From: Nothopassalora personata
Lineage: Eukaryota > Ascomycota > Dothideomycetes > Mycosphaerellales > Mycosphaerellaceae
Direction: 5' to 3'
Assembly: GCA_033816765.1 (NCBI GenBank)
Contig: CM066287.1
Span: 4,340,001-4,404,000, forward strand
DNA length: 64,000 bases
Shown: piece after piece, positions 35,265 to 49,401 of the stretch
Numbering within the stretch: the stretch's first letter is position 1
How the letters are laid out: each line of letters begins with the position of its first letter
Program-made: the position numbers and the translations under genes
The notes under the pieces: generated by a model
Databases searched by the model: none
What the model was told of the DNA's origin: nothing
The model's input: only the letters and a program-made list of their open reading frames with translations

Positions 35265-38200
35265 TATTACTAATGTGTAGAGAGATACGAGAAGCTACGA
35301 TCGGGAGATCGTAAGAGTAAACGCGATAGTACGCGAGAAAGTGCTAAGATATTAGGTGCCCGACTTAATCGAGTCGTACCTTAAGTAAGTCTAAGGCTAA
35401 CACGACAGTTATAGCGAGAAAGAACGACGGTAGCGACGACGACGCTATAGCGTATACTAACTGGCGCGTACGTCGTACGAACATTAGTAGATCCTCCCTC
35501 TTCGTCCTACTACCCGACCGTAACGCGATAAATAATGCGATAAACGGCGATGCGACATAGACTTAAGGTAGAGAAGAGAAGATCTTAGGGCAGCTTACTA
35601 CCGAGAATAACATCTATTATAAGTAGTATAAGAAGGTACTCGATAGACTCTAAGAGATCGAAGAGGAGGATGCCGAGACCGAACTCAACTTAGCTAATTT
35701 ATACGGTAATAAGTACATCGAGGATATTACTAAGGATGAGAGCGAGGCTCCTACTTTAGGCGAGGTAAAGAAGAGGAGGGTTACGATCGACTAGTTTTGA
35801 GACGTATTCAAGTCCCTTAACGGGCTAAGTGCTAAGAAGCTTAAGAAGCGAATTAACGACTACCCGAAGGAGGTATATAGGATCCTTATCGACATCGAGT
35901 CTAATTACCGACGAGCTTATAAGACAATTACTATACTCGAGATAGCTAACCGTATTAACATACGTAAGGCTAGAGATATAAAGGAGTAGATAGATCGACT
36001 CGAGGACGAAGTCGAGTCCGCGTAAGCGGACGTAGACTAGAAGTAGGCTAAGATCGATAAGCTAAAGGCCGACCTCGCGAAGCACATAACTAATATAGTC
36101 GTTATCGACCCCAACGAGCTAGATAAGGCTAAGACCGAATTAGCTACGGCTAAGGCCGCGAAGGTAGTGTACCGCACATAGTATAAGGACGCTAAGTCGA
36201 AGCTCGTAGATGCTAAGAAGCGCATTAAGGAGCTTAGGAAGGAGAAGCGTAAGAAGCGTAAGAAGCGTAACCGGTCGAAGTAGCGTAAAGACTTACGTAA
36301 GGAATTACTACCTCCGCGAACTGAATCCGAAGAGTTATTAGAGCGTCGCTAGAATAGTAGTAAGCCTACTCGTATAGATAACGACCCGTCTTTAGACTCG
36401 TCCGACTCCGACTCGTCCGATAGCGACGACGAGCGTAATTATCGTAGTCGTAAGCGTAAGAGCTCGAAGTCTAAGAAGAATAGTAAGAGTAAGGAACCGA
36501 AGTTACGCTACACTACTTACGACTCTACTATAACTACTAGTATTAAGTTATTAAGCGAGCCGAAGGTACCGAAGGAGTTCGATCCCTAGGATAAGAAGGG
36601 CATTAAGTTCGAGGAGTGGCAGCGTGCCGCTAAAGCTAAGCTAGTAGCGTCTAAGTACCGCACTATTATAGCGTTACTATAGAACGTCTAGAGCTAGCTT
36701 AAGAACTTAGCCTAGAAGTATGTCGACTCTAAGATCCTAAGTCTTACTAAGGCTACGAACGGCATAATAGCGTCCTACACCTTAGTTAACGACATAATGG
36801 ACGACCTAGTAGCCCGCTACGGCACTCGTAATGCACACGCTACTGCTATAACTAAGCTTACTACCCTAGAGTAAGGTACTAATAAGAAGTTTAGTAACTT
36901 CTACCCTACCTTCCGCGAGAATGTAGACATCGTCGACCTAGACCGAGGCGCTACGGAGAAGAAGCTCGAAAAGAACTTCCTATTACGTAAGCTAAACGCG
37001 AGATATAAGAGCCGTATTATGAACGACGACATAGCTAACATAACCCTCGAGTAGGTCGTAGCTACATTATATAACTACGAGGACAAATTCGAGTAATATA
37101 ACCTTAAGCATAATAAGAAGACCCCTAGTAAGAATACTAAGGGTAACGATAGTAAGGACAGTAAGAAGGATAGTGCTTCGGGAGGCGGGGGAGGTAATAA
37201 CACGATACCTACTAACCCTAACTCTAAGACGAAGTAGGCCGATCGCCTATAGAAGTACTAGCACCTATAACTACTAGATGCCGCTAAGGCTTAGGAGTGT
37301 ATTAACTAAAAGAAGTGTATAAAGTATGAAGAGGTAGGCTACCGTCGTGTCGACTACGACTAATGCCTACTAAAGGACGTTAGCCGTCGCCCCTACGCGC
37401 TAGGCTACAACCCGAATACTAACCGACGTAATAGCGGTAACACTACTAGCGGCGGTTCGGAAAACGCATAGTCCACTCCGTAAGCGCAACACGTAGTAGA
37501 CGAGACGAGTTAGAGTTACGAGAGTTACGAGATTATGAAAAGGAACCTCTAGATAGAGGTAAGGTATTAAGCATATTAGCACACTCCCTACTAGTAGCAA
37601 ACCATTCTATAGATAAACACAACCTAGTAATAGCTTCTTATCTAGTTATGCTATACATAGTGAATGGAAAGATCCCTACTTAATTCTTTTATAATAACGG
37701 TACTAACTCTACATACTTCGACATCGATTTTACGTATAAGAACGACCTCGACCTAGTCGAGTTACCTAATCTAATAGGGCTAATGTTAGTAGATAGCTAA
37801 CCTACTAGTAAACTCATTACTTATAAAACAACGGCATAGATCTAGATCGGCAACTATATTAAGACGCGAGTTAGTTACTACATAACGCTAGAATATGATG
37901 TTATCCTCGGCCGCCTATAGTACGACGAGTATTAGCCTATATTCTACTATACGTTAGGAACTATAACCCTATTCTCATAACATTATAGAGAGAACTGCAT
38001 TCGAGGTGACGAGCCTATATGCGTGTAATCTATTAACGATAAGGGCATTACGCTAGTCGGTATCCTATAGATAGAGATACCCGTGCCCGAGTCGTTACTA
38101 GCTTCGATAGGATACATTAAGTCCTATATCGAAGACGAAGAACTAGCGACAGTGTAGGAGACGCACTCTACGAAAGCGGTAATGAGACATGTACCATTAG

Positions 38201-41200
38201 TGAGCATATAAGATAAATTAGAGCTACCGCACTATGTCCGATAGCCGTTACTAGCTAATAGCCCCGAGACCTTAAAACGACCGGTACGCCGCACTTATAA
38301 GAAGGCCTCGCCGGGGCCGGACATCGACATCTAACCTATTACTACCGAGGCACTAAGACGTATAAGTAGGCGCAAGGGGTTTAAGGGATGTAAGATCTAC
38401 ATAATGTAGATGTTCGATCTAAAAGAGGACTTAGATAGATAAGTGGCTCGCGAACCCCTATCCGCCTACGTACTAAAGGCATTCGGTATACGAGCGAAAC
38501 TAGTATAAAGAGGTAACGTAGCGATGCTTATAGATAGTAACACCTAAGCGTTCATAGATAGAGAGAAGTAACAAGGCACCTAGGGTAACTACACCTAGCG
38601 TGAGTTAAACGCTTCTACTATATTAGTAGACGACTATTAACGCTTTATAAACCCTAAGGATAAGGACTAGGATCTCATCCCGTTATTACTACCTAAGTTC
38701 CGCGAGATGGCTAGGCTATTTAGTCGTAAAGAAGTAGATAAGGTACTACTACGAAGACCTAGAGTAGACTATAAGATTAAGTTAAAAGCCAGTTAGATAC
38801 TACCCTTTTGAAGACTATACTCCTTCTCCGTATGAGAGAACGAGGTGATTAAGAAGTGGCTTAACGACTAGCTTAAGAAGGGCGCTATCTAGCGTAGCGT
38901 GTTACTAGTAGCTACACTAGTGTTAATTATTAAGAAACCTAGTAGCGGACTACGAGTATGTGTAGATTACCGTACGCTTAATGTAATTACGATAAAAAGC
39001 AGGTACCCGATTCCCCTATTCTAGGAGACACTTAACCGCATTACGGGTGCATAGTAGTTTACGAAGCTAGACGTTATCGCTGCGTTTAACCGTATCCGTA
39101 TTATAGTAGGAGACGAGTGGAAGATAGCATTTATAACACGATATAGACAGTTTAAATGCGTAGTTATGCTATTCGGATTGTGTAACGTACCCGGTACGTT
39201 TTAGTCCTTTATTAACGACACCCTTCGCGAGTTCTTAGACGACTTCGTGTCCTATTACCTAGACGATGCGCTCGTATTTAGCAAGACTCGCGAGGAACAT
39301 GTCGAGTATATTATAAAGGTGTTGAAACGCTTAGATACCGTAGGACTATAACTAGACATCGATAAATGTAAGTTCTTCCGATATAAGACGACCTACCTTA
39401 GTGTTATTATTATAAACGAGGGGGTTAAGATAGACCCTAAGAAGATTAAATGCGTTAAGAATTGGCCTACACTAGCGAATGTTACCGACATCTTATCGTT
39501 CATAGGGTTCGCTAACTTCGACCGTAGGTTCATTAAGAACTTTAGTAAGATCTACCTACCTATAACAAAGCTAACCCGTAAGAACGTCCCCTAGGAGTAG
39601 TTAGAGGCTTATTAGTAGGCATTCGACGAATTAAAGTAAGCTTTCATCGATGCGCTAACATTAAAGCACTTCTACCTAGGACGTAAGACGATCCTAGAAA
39701 CGGATGCTTCGGACTATATAACTACTATAGTCCTATTATAACGAGATAAAGAAGGAGTACTACACCTAATTGCATACATGTCTAAGAAGATAGACCTATA
39801 ATAGTGCAACTACGACATTTACGATAAGGAGCTACTAGCCATTATATAAGCCTTTAAGGAATAGCGCCTAGAGCTTACGGTTAATAAGTTCGGAATAGAT
39901 AATTACGAGAATCTACCTAATCCGGAGTTAGTAGAGGACAAGCCGACGCTCGTGTACTCTAACTATAAGAACCTAGAGTAGTTTATAAGCACGAAGTAGC
40001 TAAATCGTCGCTAAGTACGATAGGTAGAGTTCCTCTCTTAGTTCTTCTTTAAGATCGTGTACCGCCTAGGCGTGTAAGGCACGAAGCTAGATAGTCTTAT
40101 AAGGAGATCTTAAGACCTACTAACCCTAGGAGATCTTAGCGACGCGCGTAACCTATAGTAACATTAAGTACTGCTTAGACCGGATAGGATCCTTAACCTC
40201 TCGTCGTTACGGGTGTTAAGCATTAGTACTAACGACGTAGTTACACTACTAACGACTACGATCCGAGAACTGTACGTATAACTAGAAGCCGAGGAGGTAG
40301 TACGCTAACTTAAAGCAGATTAACCCTACTCTTTACTACGTAAGCACCGCCTAGATAATAGGTACGCCGTGTCTATAGGAGGCATAATCTACATAAAAAA
40401 CGTGTACGGCGGTTATAGCCTATTTATGCCGCCTAAATCTAAAGAAGCACTCGACGATAGCGAAGTACCCGTATGTACTCGTATTACATAAGCCTTCTAC
40501 GACTATACGGTCGCTAGTTATATAGGCGATAAGAAGACGTACAAGTTAGTAGTACGTAACTACGTGTAGCTAGGTATAGTACGCTTTATTAAGAACTATG
40601 TGCGGGCTTATAGAATATGCCGCATAAATAAGAGTACTAACATCTAATACCTAGGGCTACTGAAACTACTACCGGTTCCCTTCGTAGTATAGGAGGATGT
40701 AGCGATAGACTTTATCGTCTAGTTACCGAAAGGTAAGAGCGCACTAGACGGGTAGACCTATAAGAACGCCCTTACCGTTACCTACCGGCTTACTAAGAAA
40801 AAGCACATAATCCTAGTCCAGTTAATGAGTGTAGAGCATATAGCTCTCGTGTATCTACGATACGTGTTTAGTAGACATAGACTTCCTAAGAGCATAGTCT
40901 CTAACCGTAGAACGTAGTAGGTATCCGCATTTTAGAGGCGTCTCTACGCCCTACTAGGAATTAAATAGAAGCTTTTATCGGCTTATTACCTAGAGACTAA
41001 CGGACAGTCTAAGAACACAAATAAGGTAATAGAGCAGTATTGGCGCATGTTCGTTAACTACGCCTAGGATAACTAGCCGGATTAGACTCCCCTTACTAAG
41101 TTTATAGCTAATAACGTAGTATTAGCTACAATAGGTATATTACCTTTCTACGCTAACACTAGTCGTAACCTAAGGTTCTCTAAACTCGAGCTAGATCTAC

Positions 41201-42429
41201 TAATGCTACTTATGCCCCATAAACAACGATTAGATACTAAAGTAGTAGACCGCTTTATAGCGAAGATGCACGACATATAGTAATATCTTCGCTAGTAGAT
41301 AGCTCTCGCTTAAGCTATGTAGGCTAAATACGCTAACTAGAACCGCACACTAGTACCGCGCTATAATGAAGGCGATGAGGTGTAGGTTAGTACCGAGAAC
41401 TAGGCTATGGAGCGTTCTTTAAGAAAGATAGATGTTAGGTAGTTAGGGCTACACGTAATTACGGAGGTGCTTCCGGGTAATACTTATAAAGTGGAGCTCC
41501 TACCTACTATAAATATTAATAACTACTTTCATTCGTATCTCCTTACGCTAGTGCGCCTACCAGTTCTAGGATAAGTATAACTAGCTCCTCCGCCGATTCG
41601 TATTATTAACGACAAATAGTACGAGATTAATCCCGCCGAACCCGATTAGTAGGAAGTTAAGTAGATCCTTGACTATAAGAAGAGATGGTCACGCGGTAGA
41701 ATACTAGCTAGAGGTAAACAACCGTATTAGGAATACTTAGTAAAGTACGTTAGATACAATCGGCCATCCTATAAAGCTACGGATTAGGTTATTAAGACTG
41801 CCGCTACCTCTATAGCCAACTTTTACTATAACTACCCGCGAGCGACTAAACTACCTAGTTTTTAACCTCTAGTAGACTAGGTGCTAAATGAGAATACTAT
41901 AGGCATACGTATAGCCCGCGTACCCGCGTTAGTAGTAATAACGACCGCACCTACGTTAGTAGAGGCTCTAATACCGATAGGACTAGGCCTCTGGACTTAC
42001 AAGAAAGAGAGCGATACGCGTCGCGATAACGATCTATCTTAATAAGTAGACCGAGTACCTAAAGCCGAGCCCCTACGTAGCGCGAGTTATAATAGTAGCG
42101 GAGCTAATAATTATTAGAACATAGTATGTAGCCGCCTAGATAGCGCGAGTTACTACGGCATAGGGTACCTATACAACGAGCTCAGTACATACGAGAAGAA
42201 CACCGCCCGGACAGTAACCGAGGTTACTACGCCGTGTCGCCGCGGAGGCTTACCTACATTACGTAGTATTATAGATAGCTACGAGGTAGATAACACGAGT
42301 AATAAAGAGACAAACGACACGACGATTAACGATAAGATAGACGTTACAGATAACGACCTAATAGATGATAAGATGTTTATAATAGTAATAATAGATGTAA
42401 GAGGAAAGAGTGCTCCGGAGCGTACTCTA
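35265..42429 (+). pseudogene. E2 gag-pol relic
   Basis: A continuous chromoviral polyprotein can be followed in one strand but carries dozens of TAG/TAA at positions where Gln is expected. Recognisable stretches include [23 protein letters not shown] RT and DEWKTAFITRY-like upstream residues. Not functional. Confidence 0.88.
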
Positions 42430-42443
42430 AAAGGGGGGGGTAG

Positions 42444-42635
42444 TTTTACCGTACCGGCGCCGACTATTCACTTAGACCCGCGCGCACGTGCGTGGACCCT
42501 AAGCGCGCCGCTGACTAAGCCGGCCCGAGAGCTTAGCGCATATATATCTACCTCGCGCCCTCCGCGCCTCTCTTAGATAGACCGTCTATTCGACTTATAC
42601 CTTATCCGACTACGTGCTTACACCTACTTACGACA
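42444..42635 (+). repeat. E2 3' LTR (192 bp)
   Basis: Aligned base for base with 35061-35252; the leading TG reads TT. Ends CGACA, followed by CTCTA. Confidence 0.92.
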
Positions 42636-42640
42636 CTCTA

Positions 42641-43380
42641 GCGTTAGAGGCAGTAAGTATGTAGTAAGGTCTATAGGGTATTAGCTATAGGATTTGTAGA
42701 CTCGGTTAAGTAGAAGTAGTAGCGAGTCCGTACTTAAGCTATAGCGAGTCCGCACTTAAGCTATAGCGAGTCCGCACTTAAGCTATAGCGAGTCCGCACT
42801 TAAGCTATAGCGAGTCCTCCCTTAGCTAAGCTAGGACTCGTAGCTATAGTAGCGCTAGACTCGCTACTATAGACACCCTGGATTAACGTACCGTACTAAT
42901 CGACTCGCTCCTTCTACTAGCGAAGCTCCTCGTCCTTAGGGTTAAGTAGATGCCTATATAGTCGTACTCCTTTTAACTCTAGGCAGTTATATAGAATATC
43001 CGGTATACCGTTTATATACGATTCTAGGTTATAACGACGGATACGATAGCGGTTCTACTCGTTAACGAACAATAATATAACACTTCGAAGGATTAGAATA
43101 TAGATAGTAGCAAATACTATCCTATCTACGGCTAATGCTTCCTTAAAGAGTCCTATTATAATATACTAATTAAAGAGGTCTCTCTAGCGATTAAATGTAG
43201 CCTTAGTACCCTCGCCCTACTAGTGTTCGATAGTTTAATTGCCCTTACTTAAGGTGTACTAGAAGGCCTTATCGAACGTAAGTAGATTACTAGCGAGTCG
43301 CTCTCGGACTCGTAGATAGGCATCGGCTAGTATAGGCGTCTTAACGCCCTAATTAGATCGTACGCGATTTAGTACCCTAC
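42641..43380. repeat. Old RIP-mutated repeat between E2 and E4
   Basis: Unrecognised; minus-strand pieces near 42950-43050 hint at coding (for example LYNCLELKGVRLYRHL) but no family can be named. It resumes after E4 at 51457. It ends in CCTAC, the E4 target. Confidence 0.5.
42719..42824 (+). repeat. 22-bp tandem repeat, about five copies
   Basis: AGCTATAGCGAGTCCGCACT plus TA, repeated with few changes, preceded by a partial and followed by a diverged copy. It contains the island-wide AGCGAGTC motif. Confidence 0.88.
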
Positions 43381-43472
43381 TATTAGGATCCGCTATAACG
43401 TTATTATAATATAGGCTTAGTATCTTTATAGTAATGTCTCTCTCGTTATAAAGGTAGTGAATCTAAACAGTA

Positions 43473-43719
43473 TATTAAGTTAAGACCTAATAGGATACGT
43501 AGTTAGTAGCGGAGTGGAGTAAGAGATTAATCTTTAACTAGCTAATAGCTACAGGGCATGCAGCAATATATTAGGAACTAATGTATGAATTGTGTTAGAT
43601 GTCTATCTAAGCTAAAGGGGAGAGAAGGTGTCTTCCGATAAGCTGAGTTATCGTAGATACCTTAGGCTATTAGATTATAACCTAACTATTAGCTCCCCTT
43701 AAGATGCTACATCTTAACA
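43473..43719 (-). repeat. E3 3' LTR (247 bp)
   Basis: Same length as the right copy and aligned along its whole length; differences are transitions. The leading TG reads TA, a RIP-type change. Confidence 0.9.
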
Positions 43720-46700
43720 CTCCTACTTATCTTACATAGGAGGTTACAGTCTGCTCTTCTCCTATTAGTAGTATTTAGACCTCTATAATAGGTTAAGCTA
43801 GCTTATAAACCTCTAGAAGTGTAGACTAGTCTTTAGCTTTGTAAACCCATCTACAACCATCTTAGATGTTAGGGTGTACTTAATAGTAATAAGCCTTCTC
43901 TACTAAAGTTTCCTAATAGCATTGTAGGCAATGTTAATGTGCTTTAACTTGTTATAAACATGTGCATCCCTCACTAGGGTAAGGGCAGCTTAGTTGTTAC
44001 CTCTTAATTAGACTAGTCTTAAGCTTAACATAGTCTCCTAGTTTCTAGTGATCCTTAGTTAATAGGAACAGTCTCCTACTAACTCTAGATAGTCTATCTC
44101 CCTTAGCAGTAAAGCTAGGAATTAGGATTGCTTTACACATGTATTCATAGCTATGTATTTAGCTTCTATTATGGATGTTGCTATAGACTTTTGCTTCTTA
44201 CTTATCTAGGAGACTAGTGCCCTATAGAGGAAGAAGATATACCTAAGGATAGAGACTCTATCTACTTTGTCCATTGCATAATTAGAGTTACAGTATCCAA
44301 CTAGGCATCCTTCTCTATGCCTAGAGAAGACAAGGCTAAGATTAGGATATAACCTTAGATATCTTGTAATCTTCTTTAAAGCCTTTATATAGTAGGTGGA
44401 TAGGTCACTTATAAATAAGCTTATCCTTCCTAGGGCAAAAGTAATGTCTAGCCTTATAATCGTTACTAGCTACATCTATATACTATTAATACTCTAGTAC
44501 TCTACCTTATTACACCTCTCATCTATGTGGCTTAAAGGTTTAAGAGCCTTATAGCTATCTATAGGTAAGTGTGTAGGTGCTGCCTTCTTATAGTTCATCC
44601 CTATCTTAGTAAGGTTGTCCCTAATAAAGTGTCCCTAGTCAAGTTTTAGGATTCCTCTCCTCCTGTCCCTTATAACTCTTATGCTAAGGATCTTTTTAGG
44701 TTCACTAAGATCTTTAATCTTAAAGACTTTACTAAGTTCTCTTTTAAACTAGAGAACATCTATTAACTTTAGTGTAGCAATTGGAATGTTATCTATATGT
44801 GTGAGAATTATAATCTCTTTTTCCTTATGAATGAGTAGGTATAGATCCACCTCTAACTATGTGAATCTAATCTCTCTAAGCTTTAACACATAGAGTTGAT
44901 TCCAATCTCTAGCTGCTTGCTTAAGTCTATATAAGCTTTTAAGGATCTTAAACACTATATTTAGTAGAAGCTTAACTCCTAGTAGTAGTAATATAAAGAT
45001 GTCTTTATAGAGGGTGCTTTCTATAAACGCATTGTTTACATCCACTTAGTAAAGATAGAGATCCTTCTTACACACAATAGCCATGAATACCCTAAGGGTG
45101 TCCTATCTAACTGTAGGCGTAAATGTCTCTATAAAGTTAACACTAAACTTCTATAAAAAGCCCCTTGCAACTAGCCTAGCCTTGAACTTTTTAATAGCTC
45201 TACTAATGCTTCTTTTAACATTAAAGACCTATCTTAACGTAACTAAGTTTACTCCTTTTAGTAGAACAGCATTCTCCTAGGTGTTATTGCTCTATAGAGC
45301 ATCTAGCTCCTTCTAGATTGCTTCCTTCTAAAGGTGTCCCTATTTCTTGTTATTTATAGCATCCTTATAGGACTTTAGAATTAGGATCTCTTACTTATAT
45401 ACAATGACTTCTACAGTTGCTGTAAAGACTATCTCCTTAACTTCTTCTAGGAATTCACTATCCTATAGTACTGAATTATCTACTAATTGCATAGCTATAA
45501 AGAAAGCTTAGTAGTAAGTAGCAAGGTTCTCTAAGAGGTCTATTGCTTCTCCCACTTTAGTAGCTAGTTTAGGTATAGGGACTATGGATCTTAGGGCTTT
45601 CTATTTCCATTTATAGCCCTCAATATTATAGTTAGCCCTCCTCTTACTAAGGGATGATCTAAGAGTAGTTACTTGTGTCCTAGTAACATTCTTTTCCTAG
45701 AGATCTAGTAAGCTTATCTTAATTGGCTTATCGATTTTCTGAAATTCCCCTATATTCTTTAGAGGCTAGGAAAATTGCATAAACAGCTTTCTTAGCTAGG
45801 CTGTTACTAGGCTGCTCTACTGAATGATTGAATGGTGAATAGGTTGCTCTAAGGATATGTCCTTCCTTAGCCTCCCTAAGGGTCTCCTAGCTAGTGCATT
45901 GCTTAATAGATTCAATTTTGTAACATTAAGATCTATATTACCTCTAGGTTAGTCCTTAAAGAAGTCTATATGTGTGTGTTGTTTTATAGCTTTTATGTCT
46001 AGTTCCTAAAAGAGCTAGGCCTTAGCTATGTTTTTAACGTATCTAATAAACACTGCTTCTTTACCTCTATTTATTAGTTTATTACTTCTTACCTATTGAG
46101 GCTAGGATCTTGTGTCTATATAGACAATAGCTTTGCATCCCTAAACCTTCAAATGGTTAATAGTTGGCTTAATACTATTAAAGGCTTTATCTAGTGAAAC
46201 CTTAAACCTATTATAGTCTAGACCATTTAGTAGTTTTTTCCTTATATAGGTTTAGGCTTCTAGTGCTTTAGGCTAGAATTTAATTAGCATCTTAGCCTCT
46301 TTAAGCATTGCCCTTATAGAGTCTTCTAAGGTTTATATTAACCTTTCAACTAGTCCATTTTAGAGCGAGTTGTATACCTTAGTATACTCTAGCCCAATTC
46401 CTAAATCCTTCTCCTACTGCTTAACTAATGTAATAAGTTCCCTTATATTATTAAGCCTAACTGCTTTTAACTGTGCTAATAATTTCCTCTCTACCTTAAT
46501 CTTCTAGTTCTAGAGAGTAACTAGAGCATCTTCTCTTTTCTTAAGAGGATAGGTCTACTTTTTTCTAGAGAAGTTATTAACAATCTTAAGCTAGTATTTA
46601 AACCCTAGCCTTAATGTTAGCAGTAGACTACATATATTAATAGATACAAGGGCAAGTCTTTTAGGTCTTCTCTTAGTAACTTTGCCTTTGTACTTCTTTA

Positions 46701-48824
46701 TCTTTACTATTAAACACACTCTACACTAGTGGAAGCTATCCCTAGGAATAGGAATAGGTTCTTTTAAGTCTATTACCTTATAAAGATTCTAGAGCAAGTT
46801 CTTCCTAAAGTGTGCAAATCTTCTATGCTAAAGCTCCTACTGTTTTAGGTCAGTCTCTAATTTAGCAGTTACAAAGGCATTCTCTATTAGTAGTGCACAT
46901 AATAAGTGATGTGCCCTTTCTTATAGTAGAGGAGAAATCTCATTAATAAATAGAACCCCCCTAAGAAGCCTTGTCTAGATAACAGTTTAGCTAGAGGGGG
47001 ATACAAGAGAAAATGAAGGAGGTTAGACACTAAACTGCTTGCTAAACTAGTTCTAAGAAACTAGGTTCACCCCTAGCTTAGGTATAAGTAGAACATCTTC
47101 TAAGACAACTTTCCTGCTAGATCTCCTACTTATCTCTACAGTCCTAATATAAGTAGCTAACAAATGCCCACCTCCTACTTTAATCTATTTCTTCTTTATT
47201 AAGGGAGTTATAGATCTAAAGAGGCAGTTCTAGTTAGTTATATAGGATAAAGCACAAGAATTAAGTAACTACTCTAATAAGGGGAACTTGCCTTAGACTT
47301 CTGTAGTTAAGTGAGCCACTTTATTATACTTATTATTATTAGACATTGTCTTCTAGGATAAGTTGCATAAGTTAGGTAGCTCTTAGGTAGAGAAACCTTT
47401 CCTAGTCTTCCTTGTTTTAGAGGAAGGAGACTAGGCCTAGTTCTTCTAAAGTAACAGCATATTAGAGCTAAGTTTCTTTACTATTTTCTTAAGTTCCTCT
47501 ATAGAGGACTTCTCTCTTAGTGTTCTTCTTAAAGATAGTAGTAGAGATCTTCTCTTCTTAATATATGTTGCATTCTGGGAGGATAGTGCTTAGGAATAAG
47601 ATCTAAGGACCTTCTTTGCCTTAGAGAGACTAGGGCAGTCCTTAATAAGATAGTCCTTCTTATAGAGAAGGCAGGAAAGTAATCTTACCTAACCTAAGGG
47701 CCTAACCTAGGTAGCTGCTATACTATACTTAGCCTTAGAGGGATTTAATCTAGCCTCTTAAGCCTTAAGGATCTTTAAGGTCCTTTTATAATCCATCTTT
47801 AGCTAAGCTATAATAGTATCCCTAGCTACATAGTAGTTAGGTAGCAGTAAGCTTAAAAGCTAGGTTATTCTTACATTAGCTTTCCTATAGTACTAGCCCT
47901 CTAGGTTAACATTAGCAATCCTCCTTCTAAGAGACACTAGGTGTGCCTATGTAGATCTAATAGTGAACTCTTTACTCATCTTAAAGTTTATAAACTGTTT
48001 TATAAGCTTATATGTATAGGTTAGCAATACCTAGCTATACTTATTCTAGAGATGTACCTATATCTTAGCAGCTTTTCTAGATTCGTAGGAGCCCTTAAGC
48101 TTAAATTCATCTTCTTCTATAATCCTACTTAGGATACTAAAGCAGTAAGCTGCATTTTGTTTTGTCTATATTAGTGTATTAAGAATCTCTTTAATCTTAG
48201 TCTCTTCCTAGAGTTTTAGGTTCTTGCCCTTAATATTGTTAAATAACACTTCTAATAGGTCATCAATTGCAAAGAATGCTAACTAGCTCTCTATCTTGTA
48301 TCTCTAAAGGTTGAACTATCTCTTCTAATTGTCTCTCCTAAGAATTGGGATTTTAGTTCCCTTCTCTTCTCCTTTCTCTTAGTATAAATCTATAATGAAT
48401 TGAATATAATAAAACAAGGTGTATATGCTTCAAAGTCGTGGCTTAGGTCCTGCTAAGGCTTTTAGTGTAGAATAGTAAGGTTCGTAGGTGTAGATACTAA
48501 GGCCTACTTAGTAGGGTAAAGAAAGAGCGGTGTAGTCTCGGAGCTAGGACATAGGTCTGTCTCTCCTAGCAGAGTTCTAAATGACTTACTTAAAGTCCTT
48601 CTTAATAGTATCTCGATGCAGTTCTGCCTATAGAGTGTCTTTAAGGTATTGGCTTATAATAAGCCGCATAGAGTCCTTTTCTAGATTACCTATTACTTAG
48701 TATTAAACCAAGCTCCTTAATAGGACAGATAGGGTAGACTTCTACTTCCTAGATGTTTTCTACTATAATAGCAAGGGATACAAGTAACCTGTACTAATAT
48801 AGGTTGCTCTTACTTCTATATAAA

Positions 48825-48839
48825 CCCGGGCTTATAACC
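48825..48839 (-). other. E3 primer site, initiator tRNA-Met half type
   Basis: Directly after the 5' LTR in sense: GGTTATAAGCCCGGG. With one G-to-A change undone this is complementary to the anticodon stem-loop of initiator tRNA-Met (GGGCTCATAACC), the half-tRNA primer used by copia elements. Confidence 0.75.
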
Positions 48840-49086
48840 TGTTAAGTTAAGATCTAATAGGATACGTAGTTAGTAGCGGAGTAGAGTAAGAGATCAATCT
48901 TCAACTAGCTAATAGCCACAGGGCATGCAGCAATATATTAGGAACCAATGTGTAAATTGTGTTAGATGTCTATCTAAGCTAAAGGGGAGAGAAGGTGTCT
49001 TCCGACAAGCTAAGTTATCGTAGATGCCTTAGGCTATTAGATCACAACCTAACTGTTAGCTCCCCTTAAGATGCTACATCTTAACA
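48840..49086 (-). repeat. E3 5' LTR (247 bp)
   Basis: Starts TGTTAAG and ends CTTAACA on the plus strand, giving short inverted ends. Confidence 0.9.
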
Positions 49087-49401
49087 TAGTATATAGTATA
49101 TACTTAAAATGAGTTAAGTACGAGGCTCCTATCTACTTATAAAAGAGCGTCGTCTATATAGTGCCATGTCTTAGCGTAACTAATTAGACTAAGTAGACTA
49201 ATTACGAGCAGTCCGATTAGACTAGTCGTACCGAAATAGATTAGCTCCGTCGTCTTTCCCTAGCGCTCCGTTTCGCTAAATGAGTAGTCGTAGGTTCTCT
49301 ACGAATTAAACCGTAACACTATCCCCCTTCTAGCTTAGCTTCGTCCCGAAGCTTATAAATAATCGGTTGTCCCCGCTTCTATACTAGTTATTCCTCTAAA
49401 G

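Larger units (their letters stand above)
35061..42635 (+). mobile_element. E2: RIP-destroyed Ty3/gypsy chromovirus
   Basis: 7575 bp, plus sense, with 192-bp LTRs and perfect 5-bp target duplication CTCTA (35056-35060, 42636-42640). Reading through RIP stops: gag about 35300-37400, with a CCHC knuckle at about 37310 whose Cys and His codons became Tyr; protease about 37680-37930; RT about 38850-39450 with YLDDALVF at about 39257; RNase H near 39700; integrase about 40300-41300; chromodomain about 41640-41830. Polypurine tract AAAAGGGGGGGG at 42430-42440. E2 is a different family from E1: LTRs share no obvious sequence. Confidence 0.92.
43473..49086 (-). mobile_element. E3: RIP-mutated Ty1/copia element inside the E4 LTR
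   Basis: 5614 bp, minus sense, 247-bp LTRs (43473-43719 and 48840-49086). Target duplication CAGTA (43468-43472) / TAGTA (49087-49091), differing by one C-to-T change. The RT region at 44857-45045 reads DVNNAF, then LKSLYRLKQAARDWNQ, the copia RT block; integrase and gag-like relics lie further along towards 48.3 kb. Frames are full of RIP stops. Confidence 0.9.

Noticed and set aside
42373..42576. 67-codon plus frame at the end of E2
   Set aside because: Crosses the polypurine tract and LTR; chance frame.
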